From positions 241 through 64,240 of the forward strand of contig DLDU01000042.1 in the NCBI GenBank assembly GCA_002481295.1: a stretch of DNA of 64,000 bases. Reading direction: 5' to 3'. The notes beneath the pieces were generated by a model. It saw only the letters and a list, made by a program, of their open reading frames with translations. It was not told where the DNA came from and searched no databases. This DNA comes from Prevotella sp. UBA7764. GTDB taxonomy: Bacteria > Bacteroidota > Bacteroidia > Bacteroidales > Bacteroidaceae. The position numbers and the translations under genes are program-made. Below are positions 17,443-25,604 of the stretch, in pieces (within the stretch, counting starts at the first letter, position 1; each line of letters starts with the position of its first letter).

Positions 17443-17468
17443 CGGATGCTGATACATCGAAAACACGC

Positions 17469-17517
17469 TACTCATTCTACATTACTCATTATACATTATA
17501 CACTATACATTATATAG
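17469..17517. repeat. Seven AT-rich heptamers upstream of PUL2
   Basis: Seven consecutive 7-mers read TACTCAT, TCTACAT, TACTCAT, TATACAT, TATACAC, TATACAT, TATATAG. They end 27 nt before the SusC start and may cover the PUL2 promoter; no TAnnTTTG box is visible in this spacer. Confidence 0.7.
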
Positions 17518-17544
17518 ATTATTATCAACCTAAATAGCACTATT

Positions 17545-20500
17545 ATGAAGAAAGCAGAAAAACATCCGAGCCTCCTGCACAGTCGTGCACTCTATGGGGC
17601 TGCAACCTGCTTACTGTTGACGACTGGTATTGCAATGCCAGCCTTTGCCAGTCAGGAATCACCATCGGTTCCGTCGATTAATGCCACGCAGCAAAACACC
17701 GTTACCGTCAGGGGTAGTGTCAAAGACGCCAATGGTGAACCTATCGTTGGCGCAAGCATTGTGGAGAAGGGAAACACGAGCAACGGCTCCGTTACGGATC
17801 TCAATGGCAACTACACCTTGCATGTTCGCCGTGGTGCCCGTCTGGTCGTGTCGTACATTGGCTTCCAATCACAAGAGGTTCCTGCCAGCCAAAGCACGAT
17901 CACGCTGCAGGAAGACAACAAGTCGCTCAACGAGGTGGTGGTCATCGGTTATGGCACACAGAAGAAAGGCGACATCACTTCTGCTATTACCAGCATCAAG
18001 AGCAAAGACTTCACACAGGGCAATATCAAGGATGCCGGTGACTTGATCAAAGGTAAGGTGGCCGGCCTGACGATTACCAACGGCAGTGGCGACCCGAGTG
18101 TCATATCAGCCATTCGTCTGCGTGGTGTGCTTTCTCTGAGTGGCAACAACACGCCATTGGTGCTTGTCGATGGCATCGAGGGTAGCCTGAGCACAGTGGC
18201 TCCTGAGGACATTGCCTCTATCGACGTGCTGAAGGATGCTTCCGCTGCTGCTATCTATGGTACCCGTGGTGCTGCCGGTGTGATCATCATCACGACAAAA
18301 AATGGACAGCGCAACTCCAAGACCACGGTCAACTACTCTGGTTATCTGACGCTCTCCGGTTTCTGCAATCAACTCGACATGATGGACGGCAGTGACATAC
18401 GTGCCGGTAAGACCGACTTCAAGGATAAAGGCTATGACACAGACTGGCTCGATGCTGTCACGCGCACGGCCTTTACGCATAACCACAACCTCGCTATCCG
18501 TGGCGGCAACAATACGACTACCTACAGTGCCGACTTTACTTATCGTAATCAGCAGGGTGTGTTCATCAATACCTATGGCGACGAAATGCACTTCACAGGC
18601 GACTTGGCTCATTGGTTCTTCGACGACAAGGTGAAGGTAGCCTTTAATCTTGTCAAACACTGGCATAAGAACGGACCGGTGAATGCGGCAAGTACGCAGG
18701 TCTATCGCCAAGCCATCATGCGCAATCCCACTGAGCCGATCTACAATGCTGATGGCAGCTACTACGAGAATATGTCCATCAACTACTATATGAACCCAGT
18801 GGCTCTTCTCAAGGAGCATACGGGAGAGTATAAGACTGAGGATACGCGACTGATCGGCAACATCACAGTGGAGCCCATCAAAGGATGGAAGACCAATCTG
18901 ATGATGAGCACCGACCGCTCCAATGCACATGACGAGGGCTATTACACATCGAAATACTACGATCAGGTCATCAACGGCCACACGGGGTATGCCTATCACA
19001 GCTACGCCTACGGCAAGACTGACAATTTGGAAGTGACTTCTACCTACAAGCATCAATGGGGCGAGCATCGCTTCGAGGCTCTGGCCGGATACAGCTATCA
19101 GTACGACGAGTATGAGGGCTTCAATGCCAACAATACCGACTTCATGAGTGACTTCTTTGAGTACAACAACCTTGGCATTGGTGAGTTCCTTAAGGAAGGC
19201 AAGGCTGGTATGGGCAGCTATAAAAATGATGACCATCTGGTGGGATTCTTCGGACGTATCAGTTATGGCTTTGCCGACCGCTACAATGTGTTGCTGAGCA
19301 TGCGCCGTGAGGGGAGTTCTAAGTTCGGTGCCAATCACAAATGGGGTAACTTCCCATCGGCATCACTTGGCTGGACGATCAGCAACGAGAAGTTTATGCA
19401 ACCTGTCAAATGGGTGAGTAACCTGCGTCTGCGTGCCGGCTTCGGTGTGACGGGTGTCATACCACAAGATCCTTATCAGTCGTTGACACGTTGGAGTTTG
19501 GGCGATCCTTATTACTACGACAATGGAAAGTGGAAACAGGGATTGAACATAGCCTCTAACCCCAACCCTGATCTGAAGTGGGAGAAGAGTACCGAGTATA
19601 ATATCGGTCTCGACTGGGGCGTGCTCGATGACAGACTCTCGGGAACCATCGACTTCTATAACAAGCGCACCAGTGACATGCTGTGGTGGTATGACGTGCC
19701 GACACCACCGAATCTCTACAACCAGACACTTGCCAATGTCGGCAAGATGCGTAACACGGGTGTTGAGGTGACGGTGAACGCCACCCCTGTGCTGACCAAG
19801 GACTTCACTTGGAAGACAACGGTGACCATGGCCTACAACACCAGTAAACTACTGAGTCTGAGCAATGATCTCTATGAGACTGCCAATAAGCATGATGAGG
19901 CTTTTCTCGGAGAGCCTATTAACTTGTCCACTCAGCGACTGGAAGTGGGCAAGGCTTTGGGGCAGTGGTATGGTCTGAAAGCTACCGGTGTTTCAGAAAA
20001 TGGCTTGTGGATGATTCAAAACAAGAAGACTGGTGAGAGTGAGGAATTTAAGGATGGCATGCTGACCGATGACACCTATCATCAGTATTTGGGCAATGCT
20101 ATTCCGAAAGTCAACTTGGGTTGGAGCAATACCTTATCTTACAAGGGCTTTGACCTCTCCATGCAGTTCACCGGACAGTTTGACTATAAGATCCTCAACG
20201 AGGCCCGCGCTTACTATCAAAATAATGCTGTGGTCTACAACCGGTTGAAGAGTGCTGCTGAGCCTGTCATGGGTCATGTGCTCTCTGTGGCTCAGAAGCA
20301 GACGTTCACCAGTTACTTCCTTGAGAATGGCGATTATCTGAAGCTTTCAAACGTGACTTTGGGTTACAATGTTCCACTGAAAGCCAACAAATATTGCAGC
20401 AATATCTATGTCTACGTCTCCGGCACCAACCTCTTCACCATCACGGGCTACGACGGTCTCGACCCGGAGCTGTCGAATGGTGATCCTTTGAGTTCCGGTA

Positions 20501-20565
20501 TCGACTGGCGTGACAAATACCCGACGATCCGCACCTTTACCTTTGGCGCTAAGTTTACCTTCTAA
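17545..20565 (+). CDS. SusC/RagA-family TonB-dependent outer-membrane transporter (PUL2)
   Basis: A 1006-residue oligosaccharide importer. An unusually long signal region (about 36 residues, ending PAFA) is followed by the carboxypeptidase-like sandwich (VRGSVKDANGEPIVGASIVEK, VVSYIGFQSQ), a TonB-box-like LNEVVVIGYGTQKKG, the plug (VLKDASAAAIYGTRGAAGVIII) and the barrel, ending TFGAKFTF. It is only moderately similar to the PUL1 transporter, so the two probably import different glycans. It starts the PUL2 operon; the upstream spacer holds heptamer repeats rather than a standard promoter, and control by the HTCS at 29088 is likely. Confidence 0.95.
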   Translation: MKKAEKHPSLLHSRALYGAATCLLLTTGIAMPAFASQESPSVPSINATQQNTVTVRGSVKDANGEPIVGASIVEKGNTSNGSVTDLNGNYTLHVRRGARLVVSYIGFQSQEVPASQSTITLQEDNKSLNEVVVIGYGTQKKGDITSAITSIKSKDFTQGNIKDAGDLIKGKVAGLTITNGSGDPSVISAIRLRGVLSLSGNNTPLVLVDGIEGSLSTVAPEDIASIDVLKDASAAAIYGTRGAAGVIIITTKNGQRNSKTTVNYSGYLTLSGFCNQLDMMDGSDIRAGKTDFKDKGYDTDWLDAVTRTAFTHNHNLAIRGGNNTTTYSADFTYRNQQGVFINTYGDEMHFTGDLAHWFFDDKVKVAFNLVKHWHKNGPVNAASTQVYRQAIMRNPTEPIYNADGSYYENMSINYYMNPVALLKEHTGEYKTEDTRLIGNITVEPIKGWKTNLMMSTDRSNAHDEGYYTSKYYDQVINGHTGYAYHSYAYGKTDNLEVTSTYKHQWGEHRFEALAGYSYQYDEYEGFNANNTDFMSDFFEYNNLGIGEFLKEGKAGMGSYKNDDHLVGFFGRISYGFADRYNVLLSMRREGSSKFGANHKWGNFPSASLGWTISNEKFMQPVKWVSNLRLRAGFGVTGVIPQDPYQSLTRWSLGDPYYYDNGKWKQGLNIASNPNPDLKWEKSTEYNIGLDWGVLDDRLSGTIDFYNKRTSDMLWWYDVPTPPNLYNQTLANVGKMRNTGVEVTVNATPVLTKDFTWKTTVTMAYNTSKLLSLSNDLYETANKHDEAFLGEPINLSTQRLEVGKALGQWYGLKATGVSENGLWMIQNKKTGESEEFKDGMLTDDTYHQYLGNAIPKVNLGWSNTLSYKGFDLSMQFTGQFDYKILNEARAYYQNNAVVYNRLKSAAEPVMGHVLSVAQKQTFTSYFLENGDYLKLSNVTLGYNVPLKANKYCSNIYVYVSGTNLFTITGYDGLDPELSNGDPLSSGIDWRDKYPTIRTFTFGAKFTF

Positions 20566-20579
20566 ACACCTTTTGCATT

Positions 20580-22247
20580 ATGAAAACAACGATCAACAAA
20601 ATATTTACCGGAGTGTTACTGGGCTTCTGCGGCCTTGCTGCCGTCAGCTGCACCAACCTCGACGAGACACTCTACGATACGATCTCATCAGAACAGCACG
20701 AGATGAGCGATGAGGAGTTGCAGCATACCATCGCCCCTGTATATAGTAGCTTGCGTCATGTCTATTGGGATTGGTTTGGTATGTCCGACATCATGGATAT
20801 GAGTTCCGATGTGTGGGGTGTTCCTTCACGCATTGGTATTGGCTGGGGTGATCTCTATGTTCCGATGCATAAGCACGACTTCAACTCTCAGATGGGTTTC
20901 TTCCAGGTCAATTGGGATACCAATTATGCAGGTGTCAACGCCTGCAATAAGATTTTGGCCAATGAAGCTATTGTGGGTGATAAGGGCATCAAGGCACAGG
21001 TGCGTGCGTATCGTGCGCTCTATTACTACAACCTCTTTGACCTTTATCGCAACATCCCCTTGGACACTACTTATGTGCACGAGGCTGGATGGACGCCCGA
21101 GCAGGAAGATCCACAGAAGACGTTCAACTGGATAGAGCGTGAATTGAAGGAAGTAGCTGACCAATGCCCCGACAAAGTGGAGATGGGAAAGATCAACAAG
21201 TGGGCAGCGCACATGATTCTGGCCAAACTCTATCTCAACCATAATGCATGGTTCAAGGGCGACACAGACAAGAGCTGGTATCAGAAGAGCCTCGACGAGA
21301 TCAATAAAGTCATTGCCGGCCCCTTTAAGTTGGCTCCTACCTACAGCACTAACTTCATGGAGGACATCTCCAGCTCACCAGAGATTATCTTTGGCATTCC
21401 TTTGGAAAACAAGTATGCCGGTGGCAACTATATGGCAAATCTTTGGACACACAACGCCGGACGTGCCCGTTGGAACTTCTCTGGTTGGGCTACAGGCGGA
21501 GGCATTGTCTTCCCACAGTTCCTCGATATCTATGAGGAAGGCGACAAGCGCATGGACAACACATGGACGGGCGGACAGCAATATGCTATGGATGGAAGTC
21601 CGATCCTCGTTGACGGTGAGCCGCTGGTTTATACTAAGGAACTCCACAGCATCGACAATCCCGGTTGTTATCCCTTTGAGAGCTACCGTCTGATCAAATA
21701 TGAGATCAAGAGCGGTGACTTCGGCACAAGTTACGACGACGTACCATATTATCGTCTGGCCGATGCTTACATGATGAAGGCTGAGTGTCTCCTTCGCTTA
21801 GGCAAGGACGAGCAGACCGCTGCCGATCTCGTCTCGCAGGTGAGAGCCCGTGACTTTGATGATCCGGCAAAGGCTAAGGTCACTGCGGACTATCTCAAGG
21901 GTGGCAGCAAATATGACTATGGTCATCGTGAGAACCAAGGCAAGATGGGAGAAGCCGACAAGTGGATCGTCACCCATGAGGGTGGCGCCGACATTGAGTT
22001 CGGTGGCTTGCTCGACGAGTATGCCCGTGAGTTTGTCTGTGAGGCTCACCGTCGCGACGAGCTGATCCGCTTCAATATCAAAGGCACCAACCAAAACGTC
22101 TATAACGGTAAGTCATGGTTCTGCAAAGATGCAGTGCCCGATCCCAATGACCGTCATTGCGACCTCTTCCCCATCCCGAAGAGCGCTATGGACGGCAACC
22201 CTAAACTCAAACAAAATCCCGGTTACGCAAGTTCAACCACTAAATAG
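20580..22247 (+). CDS. SusD/RagB-family surface glycan-binding lipoprotein (PUL2)
   Basis: A 555-residue partner of the preceding SusC, 15 bp downstream of it. The lipobox ends at Cys24 (AAVSC). SusD hallmarks are present: KAQVRAYRALYYYNLFDLYRNIPL at about 140-163, a RLADAYMMKAECLLRLG helix in the C-terminal half, and the terminal DLFPIPKSAMDGNPKLKQNPGY block. It should bind oligosaccharide at the cell surface and form the moving lid of the SusC barrel. Confidence 0.94.
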   Translation: MKTTINKIFTGVLLGFCGLAAVSCTNLDETLYDTISSEQHEMSDEELQHTIAPVYSSLRHVYWDWFGMSDIMDMSSDVWGVPSRIGIGWGDLYVPMHKHDFNSQMGFFQVNWDTNYAGVNACNKILANEAIVGDKGIKAQVRAYRALYYYNLFDLYRNIPLDTTYVHEAGWTPEQEDPQKTFNWIERELKEVADQCPDKVEMGKINKWAAHMILAKLYLNHNAWFKGDTDKSWYQKSLDEINKVIAGPFKLAPTYSTNFMEDISSSPEIIFGIPLENKYAGGNYMANLWTHNAGRARWNFSGWATGGGIVFPQFLDIYEEGDKRMDNTWTGGQQYAMDGSPILVDGEPLVYTKELHSIDNPGCYPFESYRLIKYEIKSGDFGTSYDDVPYYRLADAYMMKAECLLRLGKDEQTAADLVSQVRARDFDDPAKAKVTADYLKGGSKYDYGHRENQGKMGEADKWIVTHEGGADIEFGGLLDEYAREFVCEAHRRDELIRFNIKGTNQNVYNGKSWFCKDAVPDPNDRHCDLFPIPKSAMDGNPKLKQNPGYASSTTK

Positions 22248-22256
22248 TCTACGATT

Positions 22257-23237
22257 ATGAAAAGACACCTATTATATATAGTATCACTGCTTGCCTTTGC
22301 TACTTTCACGGCTTGCAGCACTGATCCGGAAGACGCTGTGAGCAAGCACGTCTATAGTGAGTCGGAGAGTCCTTATCTCAGAACAGACACGAGCGCCAAC
22401 ATTGCTGTCAACGCAGAGTTCCGCAAAGGGTATATTGTCGATAAGACGATACGGCTGAAAAACTATGCCGAGAAGATCCAGAGCCATCTCGGTATGACAG
22501 TCGACGACATGCTCGCTGGATTGGAGACGGGCAAGGTGGTGTTCTACAACATTGACGCGAGCCGTGGTGCATGGAACAAGACACCGCAGAATGTCACTGA
22601 TGGTTGGGGCTATAAAGCCGACGGACTTGTCTCCGATACCGTTCAGGTGGCCACCATCACGCTTGACAAGCAGTCGAAGAGCATCGTGCTCCACATGCCT
22701 GCAGATTCCAAAGCAGGTGTGTCGCTGACGACCAATGTAGGCTTTGCCGTCAACAATGGACGTGACTACGACCGTTATGTCCGCTTCAACATCAGCATGG
22801 CCGTCAGTGATCCGAGTGTGATCATCAAGACGATTACGATTCCTACCGGTGACTACGCTTCTTATGAACTCTCGTTCTCCGACAAAGCTGTGGAGAAGGC
22901 CATTGAGGTTTGCTTTGGCATGACGGTGAAGGGCTTCAACGAAGCTGTGCAGGATCCTGATGGCGACATCGCCATGTACATGATCGATGCCAGCGGCAAG
23001 CGTATTGAATCAAAGTATACTGCCAACGGCATCGGCTATTGGTGTGACAAGGATGGTAAGCCGCGTGACTGGGGCGACGGTTGCATGTTCTTCGTAGAAA
23101 CTCATGACGGTACCGTGGGCATCGGACGCTATCCTAAGATTGCTTCGGGAAGCACGTCCAAAGTTCATTTTGTCTATGCCAGCAAGACCGATGTCAGCAA
23201 GTTCATGGAGCTTGTCATTACGGCCAACTACGAGTAA
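22257..23237 (+). CDS. Surface lipoprotein with two DUF4859-like repeats (PUL2)
   Basis: A 326-residue predicted lipoprotein (lipobox ending at Cys20, then acidic STDPED). The chain appears to be two related halves, about 35-185 and 190-326. Each begins with a beta strand pair and a short helix following a KNYAEKIQSHLGMTVDDM or DKAVEKAIEVCFGMTVKGF segment, then a VVFYNIDAS or AMYMIDAS strand and a W-rich stretch. The second half carries GYWCDKDGKPRDWGD, which recurs near the end of the next gene. I assign DUF4859 from memory of that signature. It is probably an accessory surface glycan- or protein-binding lipoprotein. Confidence 0.7.
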   Translation: MKRHLLYIVSLLAFATFTACSTDPEDAVSKHVYSESESPYLRTDTSANIAVNAEFRKGYIVDKTIRLKNYAEKIQSHLGMTVDDMLAGLETGKVVFYNIDASRGAWNKTPQNVTDGWGYKADGLVSDTVQVATITLDKQSKSIVLHMPADSKAGVSLTTNVGFAVNNGRDYDRYVRFNISMAVSDPSVIIKTITIPTGDYASYELSFSDKAVEKAIEVCFGMTVKGFNEAVQDPDGDIAMYMIDASGKRIESKYTANGIGYWCDKDGKPRDWGDGCMFFVETHDGTVGIGRYPKIASGSTSKVHFVYASKTDVSKFMELVITANYE

Positions 23238-23255
23238 TTCAAAGTAGTATCTACT

Positions 23256-25580
23256 ATGAGAAGATCATTGAAATCTATCGTTATGAGTGCCACCATGGCA
23301 CTCTTGACCTTGCTTGCCCTTGCGGCATGCAGTAGTGATGACTTGGCGGTGGGCGACATCAGTGCCGCCCCTGATCAATTGACAAAAGAAGTTGCTTGGG
23401 ACGAGACCGAGGCTTCCATCACTTTCACGGCCAATGCCGATTGGACAGCTACCGTGGAAGAGGTAGCCACAAGGGCTGCAACGTCCATATCTTGGCTCAA
23501 ACTGACGGTGCCCAAAGGTGAGGCCGGCGACGTGACCATGCCGTTGTTGATGACCAAGAACGATAATGATACCTATCGCGAGGCTATTGTGACCTTGCAC
23601 TGCGGTGAGAAGACGGTCAAGATCACAATCCATCAGAATGCCAATCCCGATGCTGTGCATGTGATGGATCCCGCAAAGATTGCCAATTACGATAAGTTCT
23701 ATTGTCCCGGCAACTGGAACGAGGGTTTCGAGAAAGGTCCCGACTACATGCTGCGCAGTGATGCCCGCTGGTCGTGGTGGCGTATGAAGCAGAGTGAGCA
23801 CTTCTTCGTGTTTTGGGAGCCGGGCTTCGGTGACAATCCCAACGCCGACTCAGTGCCAAAGAATCTGCGTGTCGACGTGGACGACCTGCTGCAAAAGGCT
23901 GAGCAGTTCTACAAGACTAACGTAGAGAAACTCGGCATGGCTACAGTGGGACAAGGCAAGAGTGTTCTTGACCACTACAAGATGGAGATCTATCTGCTCT
24001 ATCAGACCGAGTGGCTGGCTACTGGCTCAGGTTATGACGACAAAATCGGAGCTTTATGGGTGAACCCAAGTACGTGCAAGCCTGTGGGCTCGACTATTGG
24101 CCATGAGATTGGTCATAGCTTTCAATACCAAGTTTCTGCCGATAAGATCTTCAATGGCGAGGGCGAGAAAACCGACTATGGAGCCAATGTCGGGTTCCGT
24201 TATGGCTATGGCGAGAACGGCAAGGGCGGTTGTCCTTACTGGGAGCAGTGTGCACAGTGGCAGAGCTTCCAGGACTATCCTCAGGAAGCCTTTACCCAGG
24301 ATGCCAATGTGCAGGTGTGGCTGAAAAACCATCATCGTAGCTTCTTGCATGAGTGGCAGCGCTATGCCAGCTATTGGTTCCAATACTATTTCACGCAGAA
24401 GCATGGCCTTGAGGCTTATGCCCGCATCTGGAGGGAAAGCAAGTTCCCCGAAGATCCGTTGCAGACTTATATGCGCCTCTATTACGGCAACAGTCTCGAC
24501 AATCTCTATAAAGACATGTTCAACTATGCCCAGCGTTGCGCTGACTACGACTTCGACGCCGTACATCAATACAAGACTGAGGCTGCCGTCAACTACGGGA
24601 CGAAACTTGTCAAGACAGGCAGTGGCGCTTCTTATCAGGTCGCTTATGAGAATTGTCCGGGTACGACAGGTTTTAATCTTGTCAAACTCAACGTGCCGGC
24701 AGCCGGTACGAAGGTGAGCATCAGGTTTGAGGGACTTACTCCCGGATCGCAGCTCGCCAAGGGCGACAATGGACAGGTTGTTGACGGTGACGGCAAGGCT
24801 AAGAGTACTGCTACTCATTACAACACGCAAGCCAACCACAATGAGAATTTTCGCTATGGCTTTGTGGCAGTTGATAAGAGTGGAAAGAGCCATTATGGCG
24901 AGATGCTTCAAGGCAAGAGCGGCACAGCCTCCTTTACGACACCGGCTGGTACTGAGCGCTTATACTTTGTGGTGCTTGGTGCTCCTGACACTTATAACCG
25001 TCAGGCATGGGACGACGATGAGACCAACGACGAACAGTGGCCCTACGCTTTCACGGTGAGCGGCACGGATGTCGATGATGCTTATGTCTCTGTCAATGTG
25101 GACGTGGATCTCTTTGCGAAGCCCAAGAGCGTATCGCTCAATATCAAGACGGTGGGTACGACGAGCGCATCCTACGAGTTCAAGCACTACAATCTGGCTT
25201 ATCTCGACAATGCTGCCATCTGTCATGCTTTCAGTCTGACGCCGGCCCAACTCGCTGAGCGCATCGTCAGTCAGGCCAAGGAACCGCAGGAAGGAAAGAT
25301 AGTGTTCCGGCTCCATCAGCCCGACGGCACCTATAGCTACACCGACAACTGTGGCGGCGAGATTGTAGGCTTCTGGTGTGACGGTAACGGCAAGCAGCAG
25401 GACTGGGGTGAGAAGGCACGCACCTACACCAAGTTCCATTCACTCTATGATTGTGAAGTCGGCTTCATGCCGGGCGCTCTCAAGAGTGGCGACAACTACA
25501 AAGAGGTGGTGGAGATGGTCTACCGCAAAGACGGCAAGGACTATATCGCTACACTGAATTTCAATTTCTCTGTTCAATAA
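23256..25580 (+). CDS. Lipoprotein with BACON-like domain, zincin HEIGH motif (DUF6055-like) and DUF4859-like tail (PUL2)
   Basis: A 774-residue predicted surface lipoprotein; the lipobox ends at Cys25 and is followed by SSDD. Residues about 35-125 form a BACON-type sandwich (ITFTANADWTATVEE, ISWLKLTVPKGEAG). The central region has a perfect zinc-binding motif H283-E-I-G-H287, and a candidate third ligand Glu330 in YWEQCAQWQ, the layout of gluzincin metallopeptidases; this region resembles DUF6055. A jelly-roll-like section follows, and the last 130 residues repeat the DUF4859-like signature (GFWCDGNGKQQDWGE). Peptidase activity is inferred from the motif only. It lies inside a glycan operon between SusD and a glycosidase. 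Confidence 0.7.
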   Translation: MRRSLKSIVMSATMALLTLLALAACSSDDLAVGDISAAPDQLTKEVAWDETEASITFTANADWTATVEEVATRAATSISWLKLTVPKGEAGDVTMPLLMTKNDNDTYREAIVTLHCGEKTVKITIHQNANPDAVHVMDPAKIANYDKFYCPGNWNEGFEKGPDYMLRSDARWSWWRMKQSEHFFVFWEPGFGDNPNADSVPKNLRVDVDDLLQKAEQFYKTNVEKLGMATVGQGKSVLDHYKMEIYLLYQTEWLATGSGYDDKIGALWVNPSTCKPVGSTIGHEIGHSFQYQVSADKIFNGEGEKTDYGANVGFRYGYGENGKGGCPYWEQCAQWQSFQDYPQEAFTQDANVQVWLKNHHRSFLHEWQRYASYWFQYYFTQKHGLEAYARIWRESKFPEDPLQTYMRLYYGNSLDNLYKDMFNYAQRCADYDFDAVHQYKTEAAVNYGTKLVKTGSGASYQVAYENCPGTTGFNLVKLNVPAAGTKVSIRFEGLTPGSQLAKGDNGQVVDGDGKAKSTATHYNTQANHNENFRYGFVAVDKSGKSHYGEMLQGKSGTASFTTPAGTERLYFVVLGAPDTYNRQAWDDDETNDEQWPYAFTVSGTDVDDAYVSVNVDVDLFAKPKSVSLNIKTVGTTSASYEFKHYNLAYLDNAAICHAFSLTPAQLAERIVSQAKEPQEGKIVFRLHQPDGTYSYTDNCGGEIVGFWCDGNGKQQDWGEKARTYTKFHSLYDCEVGFMPGALKSGDNYKEVVEMVYRKDGKDYIATLNFNFSVQ

Positions 25581-25604
25581 CCAATCTGTTCTTCTATTCC
25601 TGAT

